In this document: piece by piece, positions 26,588 through 34,009 of the stretch | Position numbering within the stretch: position 1 is the stretch's first letter | How the letters are laid out: each line of letters opens with the position of its first letter | Made by a program: the position numbers and the translations under genes | NCBI GenBank assembly: GCA_017614395.1 | Contig: JAGABX010000023.1 | Location: 1-34,175 of the forward strand | DNA from: Eubacterium sp. | GTDB lineage: Bacteria > Bacillota > Clostridia > Lachnospirales > Lachnospiraceae | Direction: 5' to 3' | Length of the DNA stretch: 34,175 nt | The notes under the pieces: model-generated | The model's database searches: none | Told to the model about the DNA's origin: nothing | Seen by the model: only the letters and a program-made list of their open reading frames with translations

Positions 26588-27504
26588 GAGCCACTCACCT
26601 CCTCATCTTTAGAGGATTCTGTTTCCTGTGGAGTGGCTTCCGCGATGTGTTTCTTTTTCCTGAACTGCCACCAGTGCGCTTTCTCACTCGATCCCTGTTT
26701 AGCTGCCTCCTTCAGACGCAATGCCAATGTATCGGCGTCTATTTTATGATAGAGTACGCCATCCTTTGCCAATGATACGGCGCCGGTCTCCTCCGACACG
26801 ATTATTGTCAGGGAATCAGAGACCTCGCTGATTCCGAGTCCCGCGCGGTGACGTGTCCCCAAATCCTTGCTCACCTCAAGATTGTTTGACAGCGGCAGAT
26901 AACATGTTGCCGCCACAATCTGGTCATCACGCATCAAAACAGCGCCGTCGTGAAGTGGCGTATTATGCTCAAAAATATTGATCAGGAGTTGTGAACTGAT
27001 ATCGGCGTTGATCGGAATTCCGGTTCGTTCATATTCACGGCACTGGATGTTTTCCTCAACCACTATGAGTGCGCCGGTCTTGACCTTAGCCATATCAAAT
27101 GTAGCCTTCACGATAGCCTGAACGCTTTTTGCGGAATATCGCGCCTTTTTCTCGCTGCCGCTGTCTATTGACAACGCACGCAGGAGATTCCGTCGTCCGA
27201 GATGCTCCAACGCTCCACGCAGTTCCGGCTGAAAAATAACAACCAAAGCGATGGCGCCGACGACCATTACGTTATTGAACAACCACACGATTACATTCAT
27301 TTCGAGGATCACAGCCAACACATAGAATACGGCTAAAAACACCATACCCTTGAGCAAAGTCCACGCACGGGTGTCCTTTACCCAAATAATGATGTGATAG
27401 AATATGTACGCAATGATCAGGATCTCCAACACATCAATCACTGTGAGCTGCGGGATCGTGAGTTTGGTAACATATGTTTTGAAAAATTGAATTATCGAAT
27501 CCAT
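26584..27504 (-). CDS. cdaA: Diadenylate cyclase CdaA
   Basis: CdaA makes the essential messenger c-di-AMP from two ATP at the membrane, controlling potassium, osmolyte and wall homeostasis. The 306-residue protein has three N-terminal membrane helices (about 20-40, 52-70, 76-92) and a DisA_N cyclase domain. The catalytic DGA is at 186-188 and RHR at 218-220, with the flanking HDGAVLM and RHRAGLGISE typical of active enzymes. The C-terminal 50 residues are charged. The ATG at 27504 has AGGA nine bases upstream; the in-frame ATG at 27522 has none. CdaR overlaps its end. The operon continues into teichoic acid export genes rather than glmM. Confidence 0.95.
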   Translation of the reverse strand: MDSIIQFFKTYVTKLTIPQLTVIDVLEILIIAYIFYHIIIWVKDTRAWTLLKGMVFLAVFYVLAVILEMNVIVWLFNNVMVVGAIALVVIFQPELRGALEHLGRRNLLRALSIDSGSEKKARYSAKSVQAIVKATFDMAKVKTGALIVVEENIQCREYERTGIPINADISSQLLINIFEHNTPLHDGAVLMRDDQIVAATCYLPLSNNLEVSKDLGTRHRAGLGISEVSDSLTIIVSEETGAVSLAKDGVLYHKIDADTLALRLKEAAKQGSSEKAHWWQFRKKKHIAEATPQETESSKDEEVSGS

Positions 27505-27569
27505 AACACCATATCCTGTCATTTATGTTATGAAAAAGCAAGAGATTTCAGGCTTCTCCAAAAACATGT

Positions 27570-28607
27570 TTACTGTTTTTCTTCTTCTGACTGAGATTGA
27601 GACTGCGATTGCTGTTTTTCCTCAGCCAACACTTTTTCAACCTCCTCCTTGAGGTCTGCTTTTTCCTCCTCGAGCTCTTCTGGAAGAATTCTGGTGATTA
27701 CCTTGTCACCAACGGCAACATTATATTTCGGTATCGCCGTGACATAATAATAATACTCGTCATCCTCAAATTGCAAACGTCTGGTCCCGTGATAATCAAG
27801 CGATATATGCATAAATTGAAATACATAGGCTATCGCCATCGTTGCTATTACCAAAACCGACGTCAGTATTAAATTCAACTCCAATTCCCAGATTATGTTG
27901 CTGATCATTTCCATCGTGTAGAGAACTATTGCGCCCACGAGAATGGCAATCTGCGGTGCATGACGGAAATTCGCTCTTCGCAAATAATAAATCACGATAA
28001 ATGTCAGCGTATAAACTATGAGCGCAACCAGGAACGATCTGTTCGATATCAGATAATCCACTAAATACTGCAGCGGCGCCAAATAATTTGCATCACCGGC
28101 CACACGCTGTGCCGTTGCCGTATACTCCGCAACACCCTCAAGACTGAATCGAAGAATTATACCCATGATCAGCGCGGGTATCATTGAAGGCCCGGCAAAC
28201 AATGCCGAAACCATCGGAACCGAAAATCCCATATGGCATACCGAAAGCGTCGGAACAGACAATAGCATATACCACTGTTCCTTTGCCTTGCGACCGAACA
28301 GCAGGAAAAATATCGTAATCATCAACAAAATTGTGATCGCCAAAACATTGGATATCTGCCAAACCTCAATCCCGACAACCGCAACAACCGCGAGTATGCT
28401 CACGGCATCAGGGGTAACTCCACAAATCACCGCAATCGCAGGAAATATCCAATATTTATCCGAGAAAAAACCCTCAGGAAAACGGCCGGCCAAAAGCATC
28501 ATGGTGGCCATGGCTACGACCGCCTTGATCAGGCCTCGTAAAATCAGGTAGTGTTTCTCGAAAAAGTATCGTATCCTGCCTCTCCAAATAAGGAGTGTAG
28601 CCATCAT
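27570..28607 (-). CDS. Unrecognised multi-pass membrane protein with acidic Gln/Ser tail
   Basis: I do not recognise a named family. The 345-residue protein has about seven to eight hydrophobic segments (roughly 20-40, 50-78, 84-104, 110-155 as two, 193-213, 220-242, 246-270). A soluble C-terminal region follows that includes FEDDEYYYYVTAIPK, a Glu/Lys-rich stretch likely to be helical, and a QSQSQSQ tail. No transporter or enzyme motif is evident. The ATG has GGAGGAG upstream and overlaps the stop of the gene before it by four bases. It lies 65 bases before cdaA in the same direction. Position suggests a role linked to c-di-AMP signalling or wall-polymer export. Function is unknown. Confidence 0.8.
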   Translation of the reverse strand: MMATLLIWRGRIRYFFEKHYLILRGLIKAVVAMATMMLLAGRFPEGFFSDKYWIFPAIAVICGVTPDAVSILAVVAVVGIEVWQISNVLAITILLMITIFFLLFGRKAKEQWYMLLSVPTLSVCHMGFSVPMVSALFAGPSMIPALIMGIILRFSLEGVAEYTATAQRVAGDANYLAPLQYLVDYLISNRSFLVALIVYTLTFIVIYYLRRANFRHAPQIAILVGAIVLYTMEMISNIIWELELNLILTSVLVIATMAIAYVFQFMHISLDYHGTRRLQFEDDEYYYYVTAIPKYNVAVGDKVITRILPEELEEEKADLKEEVEKVLAEEKQQSQSQSQSEEEKQ

Positions 28608-29029
28608 GCGCTCTCCTCCTTCCGCTCAGCCTCATACAACTGAAGTAATTCCGCTAAAGTCTGCTCATACTCATCCACACGCAGAGATGATTCATCATAT
28701 TTTCTCCGGCTTCTGTGGCCTGACGCTATGACAAACACGGACATCAATATCAGCCATCCGGCAAAACATCCGGCAAAGATCAGCAATGACGTTATCGAGA
28801 ACAGTCCTTCGGCAACTATGGTTTTCCATGGTATCTTATCCAAAAAATACATCAGGACAAGCAACAGGATCAAAATCGTGGCTGCAATATAACCTGCAAC
28901 CGTACGCAAAGACTGTAACCTGACGTAGTCCTTTTTTTTATAGCGGGTACGACGAAGATCACTCTCGCCGACTCCCGACTCATAATCCGACAGACGGATC
29001 ATTTTTTTTATCTTTTCTTCGCTCAGCAA
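28604..29029 (-). CDS. Unrecognised small membrane protein heading the cdaA operon
   Basis: The 141-residue protein is of unknown function. It has a basic N-terminal cytoplasmic region (about 1-43), two membrane helices (about 45-63 and 77-102), a basic segment (HRSRRKYDE) and a Glu-rich amphipathic C-terminus that may form a coiled coil. I chose the TTG at 29029 because AAGGA lies eight bases upstream and the -10 box is at 29088-29093. An ATG at 29002 has a poor ribosome site and would remove nine residues. Its stop overlaps the start of the next membrane-protein gene, so the two are probably made together and may form a complex. Confidence 0.72.
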   Translation of the reverse strand: MLSEEKIKKMIRLSDYESGVGESDLRRTRYKKKDYVRLQSLRTVAGYIAATILILLLVLMYFLDKIPWKTIVAEGLFSITSLLIFAGCFAGWLILMSVFVIASGHRSRRKYDESSLRVDEYEQTLAELLQLYEAERKEESA

Positions 29030-29087
29030 TGCCTGTTTCCTTTCCTAACCATTCACGCATTTTCATCAGAAACGCATTATCCTTATT

Positions 29088-29116
29088 ATTATAGCAAAAT
29101 CATTCAATTGTCACAA
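29088..29116 (-). promoter_or_regulatory. Sigma-A-type promoter for the cdaA-teichoic operon
   Basis: On the minus strand TTGTGA (29111-29116) and a perfect TATAAT (29088-29093) are separated by 17 bases. Upstream (29117-29156) is a long A/T tract that could act as an UP element. The predicted start is near 29081, about 50 bases before the first start codon. Confidence 0.8.
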
Positions 29117-29165
29117 GGGGAAATTTCAAAAAAATAAAAAAAATATAAAAAAAAATCCTTGAGAG

Positions 29166-29194
29166 TTGAAAAAGCATTCCCTCTGTGGTATTAT
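29166..29194 (+). promoter_or_regulatory. Extended -10 promoter for the tautomerase operon
   Basis: TTGAAA (29166-29171) and TATTAT (29189-29194) are spaced by 17 bases, and TGG directly before the -10 box makes it an extended -10. Transcription should start near 29201, only a base or so before the AAGGAGG site at 29202-29208, so the leader is very short. Confidence 0.75.
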
Positions 29195-29216
29195 GTATGG
29201 CAAGGAGGTGAGCAAA

Positions 29217-29558
29217 ATGCCGTTTATTGATTCCAAGATTTCAGTCAGTGTTTCACAGGAAAAGCGCGAGGCTATCAAGACCAAACTCGGACAGGCAATC
29301 AGTGTTTTAGGAAAAGGCGAAAGCTTTCTGATGGTTGGTTTTGATGACAATTACGATCTGTATTTTGCCGGAAACCACGTGGATAAGGGCGCCTATGTGT
29401 CCATAAGCCTGTTTGGAGCCGCTTCTCCCGACGCATACTCAAAAATGAGCGGTGAGGTCTGCAGGATTTTGAACGAGGAATTGGGGATTCCGGGAGACCG
29501 CATCTACGTCACGTACCGAGAGGTATCGGACTGGGGCTGGAACGGAAGAAACTTCTGA
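29217..29558 (+). CDS. MIF-like (phenylpyruvate tautomerase family) protein
   Basis: The 113-residue protein belongs to the macrophage migration inhibitory factor branch of the tautomerase superfamily, small trimers using an N-terminal proline as base. It begins MPFIDSKISVSV, so Pro2 would be exposed after Met removal. It has the MIF-like internal sequences ESFLMVGFDDNYDLYFAG and LGIPGDRIYVTYREV, and the typical ending DWGWNGRNF. Length matches eukaryotic MIF (about 115). No signal peptide is present. The ATG at 29217 follows AAGGAGG; an upstream TTG reading frame from 29166 overlaps the promoter. It is first in a three-gene plus-strand operon. The physiological substrate is unknown; tautomerase activity is a family-based prediction. 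Confidence 0.9.
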   Translation: MPFIDSKISVSVSQEKREAIKTKLGQAISVLGKGESFLMVGFDDNYDLYFAGNHVDKGAYVSISLFGAASPDAYSKMSGEVCRILNEELGIPGDRIYVTYREVSDWGWNGRNF

Positions 29559-29560
29559 CA

Positions 29561-30019
29561 GTGAAAAAATTGGGAAAACATGATTTATTGATTATCACCA
29601 TAATAGCAGCCATTGGGATCGGTCTGGTGGTTATATTTTTGTTGACTAAAAAAAACGGGACGTCAGTGGTGGTGTCCATAGACGGAAAAGAAATCGAAAG
29701 ATATGGGCTGAATGAAAACGTTGATACTGAAATTGAAGGAGTCGGTGGAAAAAACCGGCTTATCATCCGGGACGGTGAGGCATGGATTGAGGAGGCGGAT
29801 TGTCCGGACAAACTATGTGTGAAACAGGGGAGGATCTCGCACACTAACGAGAGTATCGTTTGTCTGCCTCATCGTATAACCGTGAGAGTTATCGGGGAAT
29901 CCGATGAAAACACACCTGACGCGGTGGTCAGTGAACAACACATGTCTGTTGGCAACATCATATCATGCCTGTATCGGTCATATCTGCAAACAGATGTGTA
30001 CAGGGAGGTGACAGCATGA
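29561..30019 (+). CDS. NusG domain II-containing membrane-anchored protein
   Basis: The 152-residue protein has one N-terminal membrane helix (about 10-30) followed by a domain with the pattern of NusG domain II. It includes LIIRDGEAWIEEADCPDKLC, KQGRISHTNESIVCLPH and three cysteines. It is not the transcription factor NusG; proteins of this type are extracytoplasmic and of unknown function. They are commonly seen beside Gx-type transporter components, as here. The start is GTG at 29561, two bases after the tautomerase stop; the ribosome site (GGAAG) is weak, so translation may be coupled. The last 28 residues (from about EQHMSVG) run beyond the usual family end and overlap the next start by four bases. 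Confidence 0.83.
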   Translation: MKKLGKHDLLIITIIAAIGIGLVVIFLLTKKNGTSVVVSIDGKEIERYGLNENVDTEIEGVGGKNRLIIRDGEAWIEEADCPDKLCVKQGRISHTNESIVCLPHRITVRVIGESDENTPDAVVSEQHMSVGNIISCLYRSYLQTDVYREVTA

Positions 30020-30519
30020 ATTCCCGTACTCAAAAGCTTGCTCTGAGGGCGATGCTGATTGCCGTTGCCTTCGTCCTGTCCTGGCTCGAATCCATGATCC
30101 CGACGTTCATCGCTGTCCCCGGTGTCAAATTAGGTCTGACCAATCTCGTTGTCCTGTTGGCGCTCTACTGCCTGAGCTGGCAGGATGCTCTTGCGATAAA
30201 CCTGATCAGGATAATTCTCGTTGGACTAACCTTCGGAAACCTGTTTTCCCTCTGGTATTCCATGGCAGGCGGTATGCTCTCCTGTCTCGGAATGATTCTT
30301 TTGAAAAAGTGTCTGCACGCCCGTCTCGTCACCATCAGCATTGCCGGAGGTCTGTTGCACAACCTCGGTCAGCTGTTAGTTGCAGTTTTCGTGCTGGACA
30401 CCCCGTCTCTTTTTTATTATCTGGTAGTGCTATGGATCGCCGGTGCCATTGCCGGTACGATAATCGGCTTAATATGTGTCCCCGTAGTTTCAAGAATACA
30501 TATTCAACAAGACAATTAG
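30016..30519 (+). CDS. Gx transporter family / heptaprenyl diphosphate synthase component I-like membrane protein
   Basis: The 167-residue protein is an integral membrane protein with about five helices, resembling ECF-type substrate-binding (S) subunits. The family is annotated either as Gx transporter or, historically, as heptaprenyl diphosphate synthase component I. The N-terminal LALRAMLIAVAFVLSWLESMIP, the PGVKLGLTNLVVLLALY segment and the later WYSMAGGMLSCLGMILLKK are characteristic. The ATG at 30016 has GGGAGGTGA upstream and overlaps the NusG-II stop (ATGA). No prenyl synthase component II is next to it in the window. Substrate is unknown; quinone or flavin-related roles are only speculation from neighbours in other genomes. 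Confidence 0.87.
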   Translation: MNSRTQKLALRAMLIAVAFVLSWLESMIPTFIAVPGVKLGLTNLVVLLALYCLSWQDALAINLIRIILVGLTFGNLFSLWYSMAGGMLSCLGMILLKKCLHARLVTISIAGGLLHNLGQLLVAVFVLDTPSLFYYLVVLWIAGAIAGTIIGLICVPVVSRIHIQQDN

Positions 30520-30533
30520 CCGGCGGTTATTAC

Positions 30534-31412
30534 TTATTCATCGGGGTTAACATGCACCATACAATGCTTCGTCTCCGGAAAGCGCGTTTCTATGCGCATG
30601 TGAACCGCCTCTGCTATCTCGTGTGACTGAGTCAGTGTAAGCGCACCGTCAGCAACTATCTCCACGTCAACATACATTTTATTTCCGAACAGCCTGGTTT
30701 TCAGATCATCTACATCCACAACCCCATCAACCTGCAATATTTCATCTCTGATTTCATTCATGACTTTTTCATCAGCGCTCTTGTCGACGAGACGGTCCAG
30801 CGATTCACGGTATATATCAATCGCAGCCTTCAGAATAAATACGCAAATAACCACACTCGCTACCGAATCCATCACGGGCCATCCCGCTCTCGCAAATATG
30901 ATACCTATCAATGCACCGACAGATGACAACGCATCCGATCTGTGGTGCCACGCATCCGCTTTGAGCGCAGTGCTGCCTATCCTGTCGGCATTTATCCTGG
31001 TATATCTGTACATGGCCTCCTTGGCAACGATAGATACTGCCGCTGCCACGATCGCCAAAACTCCCGGCACCGCTAATTCATCATAATGCCCTGCTATCAA
31101 TGTCTTCACTCCGCTCATGCCGATCTCAAACCCTACGACCGCTAACACCATAGACAACAGTCCGGCTGCAATCGGCTCAAATCTCTCATGCCCATATGGA
31201 TGATCCTCATCAGCCTCCTTTGATGAGATCTTCACGCCGATAATAACGATAAGTGTACTGAAAACATCGGACGCGGAATGAACAGCATCAGATATCATGG
31301 CGCCGGAGTTCGCTATCAGTCCTGCAATCAGTTTAAATACAGACAGCATCAGATTTCCGACGATGCTGACGATAGACGTTTTCATTGCAATTTTAGATTC
31401 TTCCGAATTCAT
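30534..31412 (-). CDS. Cation diffusion facilitator family metal transporter
   Basis: CDF proteins export divalent metals (Zn, Fe, Mn, Co) in exchange for protons. The 292-residue protein has six predicted membrane helices in the first 210 residues. Metal-site motifs are SDAVHSASD in helix 2 and KADAWHHRSDA in helix 5. The HxxxD pairs in both helices resemble zinc-type transporters more than the DxxxD of Mn-specific ones. DHPYGHERFE is the conserved loop motif. A cytoplasmic ferredoxin-like C-terminal domain follows. The ATG at 31412 has AAGGA upstream. A terminator-like hairpin lies in its leader (31431-31462). It converges with the Gx gene, the stops being 14 bases apart. Its position after a Mn-type SOD hints at metal homeostasis. 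Confidence 0.93.
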   Translation of the reverse strand: MNSEESKIAMKTSIVSIVGNLMLSVFKLIAGLIANSGAMISDAVHSASDVFSTLIVIIGVKISSKEADEDHPYGHERFEPIAAGLLSMVLAVVGFEIGMSGVKTLIAGHYDELAVPGVLAIVAAAVSIVAKEAMYRYTRINADRIGSTALKADAWHHRSDALSSVGALIGIIFARAGWPVMDSVASVVICVFILKAAIDIYRESLDRLVDKSADEKVMNEIRDEILQVDGVVDVDDLKTRLFGNKMYVDVEIVADGALTLTQSHEIAEAVHMRIETRFPETKHCMVHVNPDE

Positions 31413-31430
31413 GATCCATTTCCTTTTTAT

Positions 31431-31462
31431 AAAAAGAGTCCTCTGAAAAAGCAGGACTCTTT
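31431..31462 (-). terminator. Intrinsic terminator between sodA and the CDF gene
   Basis: Perfect 10-bp arms AAAGAGTCCT (31433-31442) and AGGACTCTTT (31453-31462) flank a 10-base loop. On the minus strand the stem runs into TTTTT (31435-31431). It sits 65 bases after the sodA stop and only about 20 bases before the CDF start codon, so it is either a sodA terminator or an attenuator in the CDF leader. Confidence 0.75.
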
Positions 31463-31526
31463 CTCTCATTTAATACCATGCGAACGATTTTTCTGCGGAA
31501 ATTTGCCGCTAAAGCGACGAAAAGTA

Positions 31527-32144
31527 TCAGTTTTTCACACGCTGATAATTTGCCTCGACCAATTTCCAGTCAATGATCTCAAAAAGCTTTGCCACATAGT
31601 CAGCGCGCAGATTTTTATAATTCAGGTAATATGCATGTTCCCATACATCTATCGCCAGGATCGGAATAAAACCCGTTCCCTCACTGATCGGATTATCCTG
31701 ATTGGGGCTGGCGGAAACCATCAGTTCTCCGGATTTGTTTGCGGAAAGCCACGCCCATCCAGAACCAAACTGTCCGAGAGCCAATTTGGTCAATTCATCC
31801 TTCAATGCAGAATAGCTGCCGAATTTCTCGTTGATTTTTTCCTTCAATTCGCCTACCGGCTCATCATTGCCTTCTGCTGACAGAGTAGAGAAATACAGAT
31901 TATGGTTGTAATATCCTCCACCGTTGTTTCTCAAAGCCTTCCGTAAACCCTCATCCGATACCTTGTCTAAATTCGCCAGCAGCTCCTCAATGTCCTGACC
32001 GGAAACCCCCGCCGAATCCGCAGCGTCATTCAGGTTTTTGGTATACAGCGCATGATGCTTGCCGTAATGTGTCTCAATTGTTTCCTTTCCTATCTGCGGC
32101 TCCAACCCGTCCGCAGCATAGTTCAGTTTAACCTGTTCAAACAT
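31527..32144 (-). CDS. sodA: Superoxide dismutase, Fe/Mn family (Mn-type signature)
   Basis: The enzyme converts superoxide to oxygen and hydrogen peroxide in the cytoplasm. The 205-residue protein has the four metal ligands of the family: His in THYGKHH, His in YYNHNLYF, and Asp and His in the signature DVWEHAYYLNYKN. NNGGGYYNH and the later PNQDNP (with Gln) are features of the manganese rather than iron type. The ATG at 32144 has AAAGGAGGTAG. The start overlaps the end of the GPH symporter gene by 8 bases, so it is probably translated from the same mRNA. A SOD in a likely strict anaerobe suggests exposure to oxygen, for example at gut mucosa. No signal peptide. Confidence 0.95.
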   Translation of the reverse strand: MFEQVKLNYAADGLEPQIGKETIETHYGKHHALYTKNLNDAADSAGVSGQDIEELLANLDKVSDEGLRKALRNNGGGYYNHNLYFSTLSAEGNDEPVGELKEKINEKFGSYSALKDELTKLALGQFGSGWAWLSANKSGELMVSASPNQDNPISEGTGFIPILAIDVWEHAYYLNYKNLRADYVAKLFEIIDWKLVEANYQRVKN

Positions 32145-33987
32145 TTTTACTACCTCCTTTGCGACTTTTCAATTCATCACTGATTTCATTCAGCTTCTCA
32201 TCTGTCAAAATATATTTTGCCCTGAACAATAACAACGCAACTATCAACAAAATCGTTGGACCGATTGTCATCACTATGCGCAGACCTATGAGAGATCCAT
32301 CACCCAACGACTGTGTATTGCCGATATTTGAAACCTTGTTAACAAGCGCCTGATAATTCATTGCACCATCGTTCTGTATGTTAAACACGGTCAGACACAC
32401 AGATGCAACGAGCGCCGCCAGGCCGGATGCCAGTTTCACGACAAATGTCTGCATGGAGAAAATCACGGATTCATCACGCCGATTGTTTTTCAGTTCCCCG
32501 TAATCCACTGTATTCGCGAGAAACACAGTAACAACTACATTCAGTATTCCGACACCTGCCATTACGAAAAATCCCGGAACAAAAAACATAAATACATTTG
32601 TCACTCCGCTGAGCGCCATAGTCAGCAGGATCACGTATCCTATAATCTCTCCCACCGCGCAAATATAGAAAATTTTCAGCGATGTAAACGCCTTTCGCAA
32701 CAGCGGAAACATCAGCATCATTGCCAAAATCTGCGCCGTGCCTGAAAAAGTATTAAACAGCGTATAGTTCCCCTGCCAGTTCGATCCTCCGAGGTCATAT
32801 TTGAAAAAGTATATCAGAAGATTTGATGTAATATATAACGCAGTATTTATGAGAACTATCGTAACTACAATTGTCATGGCCTGATCGTTTTTTATCAGCG
32901 CCTTGAACATCTGCCCGACACCTACGGTTTCCATATCAACTGTTGATTTCTCCTTGATGCACAGGCATGTAACCAGGATAAAAAGTATAAACAAAACTCC
33001 TACTATAACAGAGAACCACTTGAAACCGAGCCGCTCAACCTCTATAGTTGAATGCATTTCCAAAGTCGTGGTGTAGTCACCTGATGATGTGATCTTCTCA
33101 TATGCCTCCGGACTGACATATACAGCCAAAGCCGCCTTTCCGTCATCTGCTGAATCCATGGCGAGTTCTACCGAACAGTCTCCGGTTTCCTTTTTCAATT
33201 CAACATTGCCGATCTTAATCGTATAATCCGTATTGGAATCAGAGAACACCAGATATGATTCATCCGTCTCACTGTCCGTATTTGACTCAAATGCGCGCGC
33301 AACTCCCGAAATCGTTGTATTGATCACTGCATTCGGAACCTCTGTATTCATCGAAGTAGGATTGCCGTCAGCATCTCTCATTACAAGATAGTATACATAA
33401 GCCGTATCATTGCTGTTAAATGCTTTTTCCACATTATCGGAGTTTTTTGCATCCACTCTTCCGCCAAGCGCGGAAACAGCCATAACAGTGACAACCGTAA
33501 TTAATGCAGATCCCACACCCGCACAGGAACGCGCCAACGCAGAGAGCCCCTCTCTCTCTCTTCCGGAATTTGTAAACGCAGGAACCATTGACCAATACGG
33601 GATATCCATCATGGTATAAGTAATGCCCCAAACAATGTATGTCACAGCCGCGTACGCAACCAATCCTCCGCCATCGAATGACGGCGGCGCAGAAAACATC
33701 AAAACGAGCAGTATGGCATTCGTAATTGTTCCGATCAGCAGCCAGGGCCTGAATTTTCCCCATCGTGTTCTCGTCTTAGCCACTACCACGCCCATGATGG
33801 GATCGTTGAACGCATCAAACACTCTCGCAACCAGCAGGATCACACCCATGGCGATCGTATTGACTCCCATGATATCCTGGAAATAATACAATACATATGA
33901 GGCCGACAGCATGTAGACCATGTCTTTGCCTACCGCTCCCAGTCCGTATGCCGCTTTTTCCTTTACGCCCAGTCTTTTTTCGTTCAT
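32137..33987 (-). CDS. GPH-family (MelB-like) glycoside/cation symporter with extracytoplasmic insertion
   Basis: GPH symporters import glycosides, pentosides or hexuronides with Na+ or H+. The 616-residue protein has the family signature AFNDPIMGVVVAKTRTRWGKFRPW at helix 2 and the following loop (about 59-82), and about twelve predicted helices overall. The usual family length is about 450-500. The excess is a hydrophilic, beta-rich segment of about 145 residues (roughly 178-322) between helices 5 and 6. With the MelB topology this places it outside the cell. It contains charged and Ser/Thr-rich stretches but no motif I recognise. The ATG has GGGGGGA upstream. It begins 22 bases after the GGDEF gene and runs into sodA. 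Substrate is unknown. Confidence 0.92.
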   Translation of the reverse strand: MNEKRLGVKEKAAYGLGAVGKDMVYMLSASYVLYYFQDIMGVNTIAMGVILLVARVFDAFNDPIMGVVVAKTRTRWGKFRPWLLIGTITNAILLVLMFSAPPSFDGGGLVAYAAVTYIVWGITYTMMDIPYWSMVPAFTNSGREREGLSALARSCAGVGSALITVVTVMAVSALGGRVDAKNSDNVEKAFNSNDTAYVYYLVMRDADGNPTSMNTEVPNAVINTTISGVARAFESNTDSETDESYLVFSDSNTDYTIKIGNVELKKETGDCSVELAMDSADDGKAALAVYVSPEAYEKITSSGDYTTTLEMHSTIEVERLGFKWFSVIVGVLFILFILVTCLCIKEKSTVDMETVGVGQMFKALIKNDQAMTIVVTIVLINTALYITSNLLIYFFKYDLGGSNWQGNYTLFNTFSGTAQILAMMLMFPLLRKAFTSLKIFYICAVGEIIGYVILLTMALSGVTNVFMFFVPGFFVMAGVGILNVVVTVFLANTVDYGELKNNRRDESVIFSMQTFVVKLASGLAALVASVCLTVFNIQNDGAMNYQALVNKVSNIGNTQSLGDGSLIGLRIVMTIGPTILLIVALLLFRAKYILTDEKLNEISDELKSRKGGSKNV

Positions 33988-34009
33988 ATTATCCCCCCTG
34001 CTACAAAGA

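Noticed and set aside
31413-31526. Possible metal riboswitch (NiCo/czcD or yybP-ykoY) before the CDF gene
   Set aside because: I could not match the conserved junction sequences of either class. Only a simple terminator hairpin is present.
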